From an uncultured Bacteroidales bacterium (lineage in GTDB: Bacteria > Bacteroidota > Bacteroidia > Bacteroidales > UBA932), in assembly GCA_944326225.1 (NCBI GenBank), contig CALVDI010000001.1, positions 105,691 to 169,690 of the forward strand: 64,000 bases of DNA, given 5' to 3'. Numbering within the stretch: the stretch's first letter is position 1; each line of letters opens with the position of its first letter. The translations under genes were made by a program, and so were the position numbers. This document shows positions 16,145 through 24,612 of the stretch, piece after piece. The notes beneath the pieces are model-generated. The model was not told the origin of the DNA. It saw only the letters and a program-made list of their open reading frames with translations, and ran no database searches.

Positions 16145-18955
16145 ATGAAATTCAAGATGAGCAGAGAAGACGAAGAAATAGACGACGCAGTGGTGGAAGA
16201 GACCGGGGAAGACTCCTCCGGTTCCGGCAAATTCGACAAGGTCATATCCGACGGTACAAAGAAATACAAGCTCTCGGGCATGTACCGGGAGTGGTTTCTG
16301 GACTATGCCTCCTACGTCATACTGGAGAGAGCCGTTCCGCATATTGAGGACGGTCTGAAACCGGTGCAGAGAAGGATTCTCCACGTGATGAAGGTCATGG
16401 ACGACGGCCGCAAGAACAAGGTGGCCAGTCTGGTCGGAGAAGCCATGAAGTACCATCCCCACGGTGATGCCTCCATCAAGGACGCCCTCGTCCAGCTCGG
16501 ACAGAAAGACCTGCTCATCGACTGTCAGGGTAACTGGGGCAATATCCTCACCGGAGACCCTGCGGCTGCAGGCAGGTACATCGAGGCCCGCCTGACTCCG
16601 TTCGCCAACGAGGTACTGTTCAATCCCAAGCTCACCGAGTGGGTCAACTCCTACGACGGCCGCAACAAGGAGCCGGTCAACCTGCCGGTCAAGTTCCCGC
16701 TGCTGCTGGCCCAGGGCTCCGAGGGCATCGCTGTCGGTCTGGCCTGCAAGATCCTGCCGCACAACTTCAACGAGCTCATAGACGCGTCCATAGCCGTACT
16801 CAAGGGAGAGGAGTTCAATCTCGAGCCCGACTTCCCCACCGGCGGCTACGCCGACACATCGGCCTACAACCGGGGTCTGCGCGGAGGCCGGGTAAGGGTC
16901 CGCGCCAATATCCAGAAAGTCAACAAGAATACCCTTGTCGTCTCCGAGATTCCCTACGGGACCACCACCGGAGACCTCATCGACTCCATACTGAAGGCCA
17001 ATGACAAGGGCAAGATCAAGATACGCAAGATAGACGACAACACGGCCGAGCACGCCGAGATAGTCATCCAGCTCTACAACGACACGTCTCCGGACAAGAC
17101 CATCGATGCCCTCTACGCCTGCACCGACTGCGAGATAAGCCTGTCCCCCAACACCTGCGTGATCAAGGACAAGAAGCCGCAGTTCCTGGGAGTGGACGAT
17201 ATCCTGCGCGACAACACCGAGCGCACCAAGGAACTGATGCGCAAAGAGCTTACGATACGCCTGGAAGAAGTCGAGACCGAATGGCACTACACCTCGCTTG
17301 AGAAAATATTTTTCGAGAACAGGGTCTACAAAGTGCTGGAGAACGATGCCCGCACCTGGGAGAAGCAGCTCGCCGAGGTCAAGACCACCATGCAGGGTTT
17401 CCAGCACCTGCTGCGGAAGGAGATTACGGACGACGACATCCTGCGCCTGGTGGAGAAGCCCGTCAAGAAGATATCCAAGTTCGACATCAAGGCCGTGACC
17501 GACAAGATCAAGGCCATAGAGAAGAAAGAGGCCGAGCTCCGCTACAACCTGGAGCATCTGACCGAATACTGCATCAGTTATTTTACCGCCTTAAAGGACA
17601 AATACGGCAGTCTGCACCCCCGCAGGACCAAGATCACATCCTTCGAGAACATCGAGGTCTCCAAGGTGGTGGCCTCCAACGCCAAGCTCTACATCAACCG
17701 TTCCGAGGGATTCATCGGCACCTCCGCCAAGAAGATAGAAGAGGCGGAATACGTCTGCGACTGCTCCGACATAGACGAGATTATCGTCTTCCTCAAGGAC
17801 GGACGGTACACCCTCCGCAAGATTACCGACAAGCAGTTCGTAGAGAAGAACATCATCCATGCTGCGGTATTCAAGAGAGGTGACACCAGAACCGTCTACA
17901 ATGCCATATACCGGGACGGAAAGGACGGCTACATGCTGGTCAAGAGATTCTCCGTGCCCAGCATCATCCGCGACCGCTGGTACGACCTCACCAAAGGCAC
18001 TCCCGGCTCCATGGTATACTGGTTCACAGCCAACCCCAACGGAGAGGCCGAGACCGTCAAGATATACCTCCGCAACCGGCAGAAACTCAAAAAGCTGATA
18101 CTGGATTTCGACTTCGCGTCACTGGCCATCAAGGGCCGCGGCTCGATGGGCAACATAGTCACCAAGCATCCCGTTCAGAAGATACTCCTCAAGGCATCGG
18201 GCGTATCCACCATCGGCGGCAAGCAGATGTGGTTCGATCATGACATAGACCGCCTCAACGAGGACGGACGCGGAGAGCTGCTGGGCGAGTTCAGGGGCGA
18301 CGAGCATATCCTGGCCGTATGCAGGGACGGCTCGTTCTACACCACCGGTCTGGACCTGAGCACCCGGTTCCAGGGCGACCTGCTGAAAGTGGAGAAATTT
18401 GACCCGGAGAAAATATACACGGCCATATACTGGGACAAGGCCTCGGGTTACTACTACATCAAGCGTTTCTGCTTCGAGCTGAGCGACAACACCTCGCAGA
18501 ACTTCATACCTGTGGACGAGGGAGCCCGCCTGGTAGATGTATCCGAAGACCGCTGGCCGTCGGTCAAAGTGGAATTCATCCCCTCCGGCAACAAGCCCAA
18601 GGAGCCTGCCGTCATCGATGCCGGGGAATTTATCGGGATCAAGAGTTTCCGGGCCAAAGGCAAGAGAGCCGGCGAGAAGATAGCCTCCATCGCATTCGGC
18701 GAGCCGCTGATTAAAGAAGCCGATGAAGAGGATGAAGAGCCGGTCTACTCTCTGGATCTGCCGGACGAAGACACCTCCGCGCTTACTGACAGCCCTGCAC
18801 CGCAATCTGTTTCCGACAGCATGGATACCCCGGACACACCTTCCGATGACAATTCCGGACACAGAGCCGGTGAAGTCGTAGAACTGAATATTGACCTGTC
18901 TCCATCCAACGGCAGCACAGACTACCATGACGACGATGAACCCACCCTGTTCTAA
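16145..18955 (+). CDS. parC: Type IIA topoisomerase subunit A, topoisomerase IV (ParC) type
   Basis: 936 residues. This is the DNA-cleaving subunit of topoisomerase IV, which decatenates and relaxes DNA together with ParE. The catalytic tyrosine is Y145 in GRYIEARLTPF. The quinolone region reads HPHGDAS at 104-110, with alanine (A109) where E. coli GyrA has Ser83. The C-terminal beta-pinwheel has only a degenerate GyrA box (KGRGSMG), favouring ParC over GyrA. An acidic, Ser/Asp-rich tail covers about the last 90 residues. parE is not adjacent in this window. aroK follows after 12 bp. Confidence 0.85.
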   Translation: MKFKMSREDEEIDDAVVEETGEDSSGSGKFDKVISDGTKKYKLSGMYREWFLDYASYVILERAVPHIEDGLKPVQRRILHVMKVMDDGRKNKVASLVGEAMKYHPHGDASIKDALVQLGQKDLLIDCQGNWGNILTGDPAAAGRYIEARLTPFANEVLFNPKLTEWVNSYDGRNKEPVNLPVKFPLLLAQGSEGIAVGLACKILPHNFNELIDASIAVLKGEEFNLEPDFPTGGYADTSAYNRGLRGGRVRVRANIQKVNKNTLVVSEIPYGTTTGDLIDSILKANDKGKIKIRKIDDNTAEHAEIVIQLYNDTSPDKTIDALYACTDCEISLSPNTCVIKDKKPQFLGVDDILRDNTERTKELMRKELTIRLEEVETEWHYTSLEKIFFENRVYKVLENDARTWEKQLAEVKTTMQGFQHLLRKEITDDDILRLVEKPVKKISKFDIKAVTDKIKAIEKKEAELRYNLEHLTEYCISYFTALKDKYGSLHPRRTKITSFENIEVSKVVASNAKLYINRSEGFIGTSAKKIEEAEYVCDCSDIDEIIVFLKDGRYTLRKITDKQFVEKNIIHAAVFKRGDTRTVYNAIYRDGKDGYMLVKRFSVPSIIRDRWYDLTKGTPGSMVYWFTANPNGEAETVKIYLRNRQKLKKLILDFDFASLAIKGRGSMGNIVTKHPVQKILLKASGVSTIGGKQMWFDHDIDRLNEDGRGELLGEFRGDEHILAVCRDGSFYTTGLDLSTRFQGDLLKVEKFDPEKIYTAIYWDKASGYYYIKRFCFELSDNTSQNFIPVDEGARLVDVSEDRWPSVKVEFIPSGNKPKEPAVIDAGEFIGIKSFRAKGKRAGEKIASIAFGEPLIKEADEEDEEPVYSLDLPDEDTSALTDSPAPQSVSDSMDTPDTPSDDNSGHRAGEVVELNIDLSPSNGSTDYHDDDEPTLF

Positions 18956-18967
18956 CTCCTTTCCGGT

Positions 18968-19465
18968 ATGATTATTTCCCTTATAGGTTTTATGGCAGCC
19001 GGCAAGACGACTATGGGCCGGGAACTTTCCGCCAAGCTGGGTGCGCCGCTGATTGACACAGACGCCTACATAGAAGAGCGGGAAGGCAAGACCGTCTCCG
19101 AAATCTTCGCGGCCGGAGGTGAGTCCGGTTTCCGCCGCATCGAGGAAGAATGCCTGGAGGACATCCTGGAAGAGCACATCTCGCAGCATCCCGAGACTCT
19201 GGAAGACATGACGCGCTGCACCCTGGTACTGTCCCTGGGCGGCGGCATCGTCACTACCCCCGGCTGCCGCGACCTGATATCCCGCTTCACCTACTGCGTC
19301 TACGTAAAAACCGACATCGACACCATCCTGGACCGCCTCTCCAAGGACACAGGTGGCCGCACCCTCCTGGAGAACCGCGGCGACGCCTCACTGCGGCAGG
19401 TCATAGAGCGCCTATATAAAGAGCGAGAGCCCCTCTACGAAGCCCTCGCCCGCACCACCGTCTGA
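18968..19465 (+). CDS. aroK: Shikimate kinase
   Basis: 165 residues. It phosphorylates shikimate at O3 in the chorismate pathway. The Walker A motif is GFMAAGKTT near the N-terminus. The shikimate-binding DTDAYIEE and GGESGFRRIE motifs and the LSLGGGIV loop are intact, and the lid region has RTLLENR. The C-terminus is slightly short. Cotranscription with parC is likely (12-bp gap). A second shikimate-pathway gene, aroE, lies 3.2 kb away on the opposite strand. Confidence 0.93.
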   Translation: MIISLIGFMAAGKTTMGRELSAKLGAPLIDTDAYIEEREGKTVSEIFAAGGESGFRRIEEECLEDILEEHISQHPETLEDMTRCTLVLSLGGGIVTTPGCRDLISRFTYCVYVKTDIDTILDRLSKDTGGRTLLENRGDASLRQVIERLYKEREPLYEALARTTV

Positions 19466-19572
19466 CACCTGACTTCATTCCATTCCATGGCATTCCATCC
19501 CATTTCTTCCACCATGAAGCACTTCCCGTTTCCCCATCTCTCACATTATCAACCATTTGCCACAACTCAGCC

Positions 19573-19606
19573 TGCGCTATGGCCCCAAAAAACAGACCAT
19601 AGCGCA
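19573..19606. repeat. Perfect 10-bp hairpin downstream of aroK, second copy of a repeat
   Basis: TGCGCTATGG (19573-19582) and CCATAGCGCA (19597-19606) form a perfect stem around a 14-base loop. Read on the minus strand, the loop has six T, and the core TATGGTCTGTTTTTT-NN-GGCCATAG also occurs on the plus strand at 15684-15708. It lies between the convergent aroK and 19713 genes and could serve as a bidirectional terminator. Confidence 0.6.
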
Positions 19607-19712
19607 CCCCACCCTACCACATATCACTAATAATCAACATCTTTTCAAAGAAAGCCCTGCTTTATACCTTACCCAACCAACACAACTCGGGAACAGTAAA
19701 CGAAAACACAAG

Positions 19713-20228
19713 CTAGAAACCGCGTATCTCCCTGCTGAGGGACATATATGCAGAAAGCCAGTTACTGCGCCAGGACAAATCCCCATTGAATCTATTGACA
19801 TTTATCTCCGGAATCTTAACATAGACAGTTTTACTTTTTTCCCTGTATCCATAAAGGTCTCCAATATGGCCCGTTCTCCTATACTCCTCATCCATCTCCT
19901 CATCCGAACGCTCATACTTCTCATTGTAATTCCAGGTAGTAACAAGATAACCGGCATAAGGGCGCGTCTGCGTAAGCACCATACTGTCTATCGTGATACT
20001 GTTCACACCTTCATACTCCTGCTCATGCAACGGGATATCAGCCCTTTCCCTCTCTACCACCATCCGTTTCACACGCTCGGCATCACTCTCTTCCGGCTGA
20101 ACTTCCTCCTGAGGTTCCTCGGGCTGAGACTCAACGGCCCCTTCGTTCTGCTTCGTCAGCATAACCGCTATAAACACAATAAACACCACATTAAGGGCAT
20201 ACGAAATAACATTCAATAATTTTCTCAT
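19713..20228 (-). CDS. Unknown protein with one N-terminal membrane segment
   Basis: 171 residues. A hydrophobic anchor at about 6-24 is followed by a Glu/Gln/Pro-rich linker to about residue 52, then a mixed domain rich in E, Y and R. No family is recognised. The gene stands alone behind its own promoter-like TAGCTTTG at 20334-20327, in an AT-rich accessory stretch. An inner-membrane protein with a periplasmic domain is the simplest reading. Confidence 0.55.
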   Translation of the reverse strand: MRKLLNVISYALNVVFIVFIAVMLTKQNEGAVESQPEEPQEEVQPEESDAERVKRMVVERERADIPLHEQEYEGVNSITIDSMVLTQTRPYAGYLVTTWNYNEKYERSDEEMDEEYRRTGHIGDLYGYREKSKTVYVKIPEINVNRFNGDLSWRSNWLSAYMSLSREIRGF

Positions 20229-20326
20229 ACAGTCTGCTTTTAGAAGTTACATCTTAATTTCAATTTGTAAAGTTAACAATTTCACGCAAAGTACCCTGGT
20301 TCATTGGAAAAATCTACCGGAAAACG

Positions 20327-20334
20327 CAAAGCTA
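20327..20334 (-). promoter_or_regulatory. Promoter -7 box for the 19713-20228 gene
   Basis: TAGCTTTG on the minus strand fits TAnnTTTG and would give a leader of about 95 nt. No convincing -33 box was found at normal spacing. Confidence 0.35.
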
Positions 20335-20368
20335 TTTTTGACAAACGACTTCAAGACTAATCGCCCCT

Positions 20369-21388
20369 CTAAAGGTCTTTCAGAATATCCTCTTCCGGGT
20401 CCTCCGAAAACAGATAATCGCTGCTGTAATACTCTATACTAAGGGATATCATATCTTGCTCACCATCAAGTGAAAGAAATATCACAGAGAAACCCGTATT
20501 CCAACTTGCCATAAAACTCATATCTCCCTTTTCCACTAATTCTCCCTCAGAGAACCATTGCTGGTCATAATACGTAGCATCTGATTTTTTATCATTGCGG
20601 TACGGTTCACCGTATTTTTTCGTAAGCAACCTTACAAGCCTGTCATAATTACTTACGCACTTATCCGAATTCACATTCGTAAATATATACTTTCCGCTTG
20701 TAAATCTGTCATCTGTAAAACGATAAGCACACATACACTCCATTCCTGCCACATAAGTTTTAAATGAATATATACCCTCTATGTCAAACTCATCCGCCCT
20801 GCCTTCTTTTTTCATTATCTCCTCCATTGAATCACCCCAATATCCTTGACGAAAGTCAGGATTACGGCTAACTGCCGAAACTGCAATTATACGCTGTTCT
20901 CCCTCTCCTGCAGAGATAGTCAAAAACATCGGAACAGCACTGTCCCAAGTCTTGACATCGCCTGTTTTATATCCCATGAATCCCTCATATGCAGTAATTT
21001 CCACATCTTCCATGACATCATCCGGGCTTCCGAGTCTTTCTTCCACTATTCTTTCTATATCTTCAACTTTGTATGTGAAGAATGTCTGGCCAAGTGAATC
21101 CGTCGGCAATGAGATAAGCATAGGTCTTTGCGTCTGAGCATCATACATAACGATTGTCATCGTCCGATATTCTCCAATAAATACATTTCCCAACACATAC
21201 AAATCCGTGCCGGCATCAGGAATTGTATCAGTACTTATTATTACTCTATCCTTATACTTATCAACGAAATCACTTTTTGAAACATTCCAGTCAAATGAAT
21301 ACGCCAAGTCAAAGAAATCAATCGGAACCTGAGCTGACACAGAGATTGCAAAGCCCGCAAGCAACAATAAAACAAATAACCGTTTCAT
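20369..21388 (-). CDS. Unknown exported protein
   Basis: 339 residues from the ATG at 21388. This start is preferred over the one at 21415 because it gives a clean signal peptide, MKRLFVLLLLAGFAISVSA. The longer version would place nine polar residues in front. The mature part is acidic and aromatic-rich, with no membrane segment and no family I recognise. It follows the 242-residue gene on the same strand with a gap of 27 bp, so the two are probably one unit. Confidence 0.6.
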   Translation of the reverse strand: MKRLFVLLLLAGFAISVSAQVPIDFFDLAYSFDWNVSKSDFVDKYKDRVIISTDTIPDAGTDLYVLGNVFIGEYRTMTIVMYDAQTQRPMLISLPTDSLGQTFFTYKVEDIERIVEERLGSPDDVMEDVEITAYEGFMGYKTGDVKTWDSAVPMFLTISAGEGEQRIIAVSAVSRNPDFRQGYWGDSMEEIMKKEGRADEFDIEGIYSFKTYVAGMECMCAYRFTDDRFTSGKYIFTNVNSDKCVSNYDRLVRLLTKKYGEPYRNDKKSDATYYDQQWFSEGELVEKGDMSFMASWNTGFSVIFLSLDGEQDMISLSIEYYSSDYLFSEDPEEDILKDL

Positions 21389-21415
21389 ATTAATTATTTT
21401 TATAAGATGTTTCAA

Positions 21416-22144
21416 CTAAAATTTCAATGCAAAGGTAAGCCCGGCAGTCAATTCCATATTGCTTCCCATCTTCACATAATCTATTGAAGGAAACACGCCA
21501 ATATCCACAGAAGAGCGCTCACGCATATCCTGATAGTACATATTTTTCACTTTTGCCACACGGACAGCGTCAACAATGCTGAAAATATCCAATGATAAAC
21601 ATGCTACCAATCCTACTACCGTTAACACAGCACCAACATCCGAATAACTATAATAAGCGACTGATGTCCCGGCCATTAACGCCATATGTCCCGCAAGAAT
21701 ACCTATACCACGCCCCCATTCTCCACATATACATTCCCCAAGTCCTGGAATAAAAAACGACACAACTCCTGCAACACCAGGCTTATACAAATCATCATAG
21801 CGCGGAACATACTCCCTACGATCATACATTCTTTTTAATTCCTTATATTTCAAATCCCTATATACATTCTTCTCTTTCATCATCTTGGGTTGGCAACTTT
21901 CCTCCTCAGAATAAAATGACTCCACCCTACCTGAAGATTCATATTTAATCATAAGAATTTCGGACTTTTTCATATTGTACAATGGACCTTCCAAATCATC
22001 AAGCAACTTATATTTTACATAATCATCACCTACCTCCACAATTTTAACCTCCAGTACATCTCCTGTTTTCTTTATTATACGGTCCTGCGCATTGCCTACT
22101 AAAGAAACCAAAACAAAAATCATTACAAACATTATGTGTTTCAT
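21416..22144 (-). CDS. Unknown membrane protein with signal peptide
   Basis: 242 residues. The signal peptide is about 1-19 (ending VGNAQ). A soluble part follows with a KKTGDVLEVKIVEVGDDYVKYK-like beta hairpin region, then a charged helix around 95-115. Two or three membrane segments lie between about 120 and 190, including GVAGVVSFFIPGLGECICG. The C-terminus is ELTAGLTFALKF. The soluble/membrane layout is reminiscent of small Bacteroidota envelope proteins such as DUF5683, but I cannot name a function. It lies downstream of the long structured leader at 22212-22394. Confidence 0.55.
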   Translation of the reverse strand: MKHIMFVMIFVLVSLVGNAQDRIIKKTGDVLEVKIVEVGDDYVKYKLLDDLEGPLYNMKKSEILMIKYESSGRVESFYSEEESCQPKMMKEKNVYRDLKYKELKRMYDRREYVPRYDDLYKPGVAGVVSFFIPGLGECICGEWGRGIGILAGHMALMAGTSVAYYSYSDVGAVLTVVGLVACLSLDIFSIVDAVRVAKVKNMYYQDMRERSSVDIGVFPSIDYVKMGSNMELTAGLTFALKF

Positions 22145-22211
22145 AGCATTAAATATTATTAGTTAAACATGTCAGTAATTACCCTAAGACGGCAAACGCT
22201 TAATCTAATCT

Positions 22212-22394
22212 ATAAGAAAAGCGTGGATATGTTTGCTGTTGAGAGGTACGACCAAGCACCTGTACAGACACAAATATACCCACGCTAAAGCGCAGGCATT
22301 TGGTCTATTGTGCTGTCTGTAAGAATTATTTGGTCGTTTTCTCAACAAGACAATAAGCCTAATGCCATCTATGTAATCCAGCCGCAGCCAGATG
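22212..22394 (-). ncRNA. Candidate structured leader or small RNA with two exclusive folds
   Basis: Fold 1 is a 109-nt rod. Its pairs are 22346-22330 with 22255-22238, 22321-22314 with 22270-22263, 22302-22298 with 22275-22271, and 22296-22290 with 22285-22279, closing on a UUUA loop. Internal bulges separate these helices. Fold 2 pairs 22286-22271 with 22235-22220 (14 Watson-Crick pairs, one G-U and one mismatch) and is followed by a U-rich run, like an intrinsic terminator. The two folds share bases 22271-22286 and so compete. A promoter box at 22405-22398 feeds the region. It could be an attenuator or riboswitch for the gene ending at 21416, or a free 6S-like RNA. Confidence 0.45.
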
Positions 22395-22397
22395 AAA

Positions 22398-22405
22398 CAA
22401 AGATA
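22398..22405 (-). promoter_or_regulatory. Promoter of the structured leader
   Basis: TATCTTTG on the minus strand with TTG about 20 bp upstream matches the Bacteroidota consensus. Transcription would start near 22394, about 250 nt before the ATG at 22144. The structured region would then be part of a long 5' leader. Confidence 0.5.
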
Positions 22406-22498
22406 CGAAAAATTCCAGTAAGATTCAATTTATATTGACTCCCGCATCTAAAGCCTCTTTAATATGTGACTGCCGCAGAATCGTTGCGTTTTTGAACA

Positions 22499-22646
22499 GG
22501 CGGTGCGATGCGGATATTAAGACTCCTGAATATCAAAGTATTAGCTCACAGCATTGCACATTTGGACACTTTCAAACATGGTCAAATGTGCAGTGTATTT
22601 TGTAACCGACTGAAAATCAAGGATGATGTTTATAAGGCGCACCGCC
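22499..22646. repeat. Nested inverted repeats between aroE and the structured leader
   Basis: The outer arms GGCGGTGCG (22499-22507) and CGCACCGCC (22638-22646) are perfect complements. Inside, CATTGCACATTTGGAC and GTCAAATGTGCAGTG form a hairpin at 22552-22595 with a 13-base loop and one bulged G. No coding frame is convincing here. Together with the leader candidate it accounts for most of the 554-bp gap at 22145-22698. Confidence 0.5.
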
Positions 22647-22698
22647 ACTTCCAGTTTCACGGATGAACTTTAAATCGGATACGCAGAAATACACATTG

Positions 22699-23760
22699 TC
22701 AAATGTCGGGGCCGAGGACGATGCGGTAGGTGGCGAGGGCCTGGAGACGGAGCCAGACAAGGCCGGAGATGTAGCGGCGGCAGAGGACTCTGTCCAGGCA
22801 GGGAGACTTGTAGGAGGCTTCCAGGATCAGCTTATCTGCGAAGATATCCGGCTGGCCGCCCGGAAGACTGCGGAGAATCTCCTCCGAGCCAGGACCCGGC
22901 AAGGCATTGATCACCACATCGGAATCCATTATCTCCGAGACTATATCCGTCAAGCCTGCTGCCGTCACATGTCCCGGCCTTTCTGACCGGGTATCCGGGA
23001 TATGCCGGTTGAACTGGCTGAGATGCGAGGCAAAAGCCTGTGCGCGGCTGAGGGTACGGTTGCAGATGCAGACCTGCATACCGGCCATATACGCCGCAGC
23101 CGCAGCTGCCTTACCGGCTCCGCCACAGCCGAGCACCAGCACCCTGATACGGCTGGCAAGTCCGGGGAACTCATCGCGCAGAATCTCCATTACCGCCTCA
23201 TAGTCCGTATTGTACGCCACTATGCTCTCACGTTCGCCGTTGAGTCTGGCCAATGACTGTGAATCCGCACCGGATACGGAATCGCATACGGTAAAGCGGC
23301 TTTTCATCAGCAGGTTGGAGGCCTGGCAGAGCCCGGCTGAACGGTCGCGGACATCTGCTGCGCGGAATGCCTCCTCCTTGAACGGAGTGGTGACATTGAC
23401 TGCCACATAGTCCCGCAGAAATGCGGCGTATGCGTCGGGAAAACTATCGCGCTCTATCAGGTCGTAGTTCCAGTGCTGCAATATATCCGGCCTGTCGGCG
23501 AAATACTCCCGGAAGAGCGCGGGACTCTGGCTATGCCCGATCGGATTGCCGATAAGGCCTATCCGCAGACGGTCTGCGTGGAAAGTGAACCGTTTTCCGG
23601 CTTTTTCGGTACACTTTCCTGAAAGGGGAAATGCCGAATCCGCGTCAGAATGGTCTGTAGAGCCGACATGCGAGGATTCTGTACCGGAAAGTGAACCGTT
23701 TTCCGGCTTTTTCGGTACACTTTCCCGGGGGGAAGAGCTGGGGGATGTGTCGTGTGTCAT
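22699..23760 (-). CDS. aroE: Shikimate dehydrogenase with a repeat-derived N-terminal extension
   Basis: 353 residues, against about 250-290 in the family. It reduces 3-dehydroshikimate with NADPH. The enzyme proper begins at about residue 65 (RIGLIGNPIGHSQSP). The catalytic lysine lies in VTTPFKE and the partner aspartate in NTD. The nucleotide loop is GCGGAGKA. There is an extra insert of about 20 residues before NTD. Residues 1-64 are Ser/Pro/Lys-rich, and I found no ATG, GTG or TTG nearer the domain. The ATG at 23760 is therefore the only obvious start, even though the extension contains two palindromic repeats in different frames. It lies 18 bp after the methylase gene. Confidence 0.85.
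   Translation of the reverse strand: MTHDTSPSSSPRESVPKKPENGSLSGTESSHVGSTDHSDADSAFPLSGKCTEKAGKRFTFHADRLRIGLIGNPIGHSQSPALFREYFADRPDILQHWNYDLIERDSFPDAYAAFLRDYVAVNVTTPFKEEAFRAADVRDRSAGLCQASNLLMKSRFTVCDSVSGADSQSLARLNGERESIVAYNTDYEAVMEILRDEFPGLASRIRVLVLGCGGAGKAAAAAAYMAGMQVCICNRTLSRAQAFASHLSQFNRHIPDTRSERPGHVTAAGLTDIVSEIMDSDVVINALPGPGSEEILRSLPGGQPDIFADKLILEASYKSPCLDRVLCRRYISGLVWLRLQALATYRIVLGPDI
23580..23619. repeat. 40-bp palindromic repeat, copy 1, inside aroE
   Basis: The unit starts GGAAAGTGAACCG and ends CGGTACACTTTCC, which pair over 12 of 13 positions around a 14-base centre. It is identical over 40 bp to the copy at 23686-23725. It encodes part of the AroE extension just before the enzyme domain. 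Confidence 0.85.
23686..23725. repeat. 40-bp palindromic repeat, copy 2, inside aroE
   Basis: Identical to 23580-23619. The copies are offset by 106 bp, so they are translated in different frames: SVPKKPENGSLS here and KCTEKAGKRFTF in copy 1. The short hairpin form resembles REP-type elements. Confidence 0.85.
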
Positions 23761-23778
23761 AGACTGTCCAGTGAAAGA

Positions 23779-24612
23779 TCAGAGGTTGCGGAGCGAGTCG
23801 GAAGTGCGGCGCTGGCGAAGGGCCTCGTAACAGAGGACGGCCATGGAGGCAGAGACGTTGAGCGAATCGATGCTGCCCAGCATGGGGATGCGGATATGGG
23901 CATCGGCGGCCTGTCTCCAGATATCGGACAGTCCGTCAGCTTCAGTGCCGAAGACCAGGGCTGTCGGGCGGGTCATGTCGGTGTCATAGTACAGTTCCGA
24001 GTCCTGCAGCTGGGCGGTAAGGATGCTGATGCCCCGTACCTTGAGCCAGGCAATGGCTTCTGCCGAAGTACATACGGCGATATTGCGGGTAAATACTCCG
24101 CCGAGACTGGCGCGGATCAGGTTGGGATTGTAGAGGTCGGTGTGCGGGTCGCAGACAAGCACGGCCGAGACCCCGGAGGCGTCGGCGGTGCGGAGCATAG
24201 CCCCGAGGTTGCCGGGCTTCTCCACGGACTCTACGACTACGATCAGGGGATTGTCTCCGAGGCCATTGCGGTCCAGGGCCTCCAGCGAGCGGTCCTGCGC
24301 ACTGCCGCAGACCACTGCGAGAAGTCCCTCGGTACTGCCCCGGTAGGCTATTTTCCAATACACGGCTTCGGACACCTCGAATATCCTCACTTCTTCGGAA
24401 GGAATGGGAAAGTGCCGGCAGAGCGCCGGACAATAGAACACAGACCGGAGACGGAAACCGCTCTCCACGCAGCGTTCCACTTCCCGCCTGCCCTCCACGA
24501 CAAACAGCCCCTTCTCCCGACGGAGAGAGGAGCTGCTCTGAAGGGCCGTCACCTCCTTGACCTTGGGGTTCTGGAGGGAGGTTATGGTCTCAATGCTACT
24601 TTTCATTGTCAT
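23779..24612 (-). CDS. TrmH/SpoU-family RNA 2'-O-methyltransferase
   Basis: 277 residues. An N-terminal substrate-binding domain contains [12 protein letters not shown]. It is followed by a SPOUT fold with motif 1 ([18 protein letters not shown]), motif 2 ([11 protein letters not shown]) and motif 3 ([19 protein letters not shown]). SAM-dependent ribose methylation of rRNA or tRNA is expected, but the target cannot be read from the sequence. The start overlaps the lysS stop by 17 bp. Met3 (24606) is an alternative with less overlap. Confidence 0.9.
   Translation of the reverse strand: MTMKSSIETITSLQNPKVKEVTALQSSSSLRREKGLFVVEGRREVERCVESGFRLRSVFYCPALCRHFPIPSEEVRIFEVSEAVYWKIAYRGSTEGLLAVVCGSAQDRSLEALDRNGLGDNPLIVVVESVEKPGNLGAMLRTADASGVSAVLVCDPHTDLYNPNLIRASLGGVFTRNIAVCTSAEAIAWLKVRGISILTAQLQDSELYYDTDMTRPTALVFGTEADGLSDIWRQAADAHIRIPMLGSIDSLNVSASMAVLCYEALRQRRTSDSLRNL

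Noticed and set aside
15774-16148. A 124-residue plus-strand frame before parC
   Set aside because: No family features, composition unlike the neighbouring proteins, and it runs through the parC promoter and start.
16043-17557. A 504-residue minus-strand frame
   Set aside because: It is antisense to parC, which has all catalytic motifs. The composition is typical of a reverse-strand shadow in GC-rich coding DNA.
22663-22986. A 107-residue plus-strand frame at the 3' end of aroE
   Set aside because: Most of it is antisense to the shikimate dehydrogenase domain and it has no recognisable features.
23580-23725. The two identical 40-bp units as a minimal CRISPR array
   Set aside because: Only two units, the spacer-sized gap of 66 bp is coding, there are no cas genes, and the units are palindromic end to end like REP elements.
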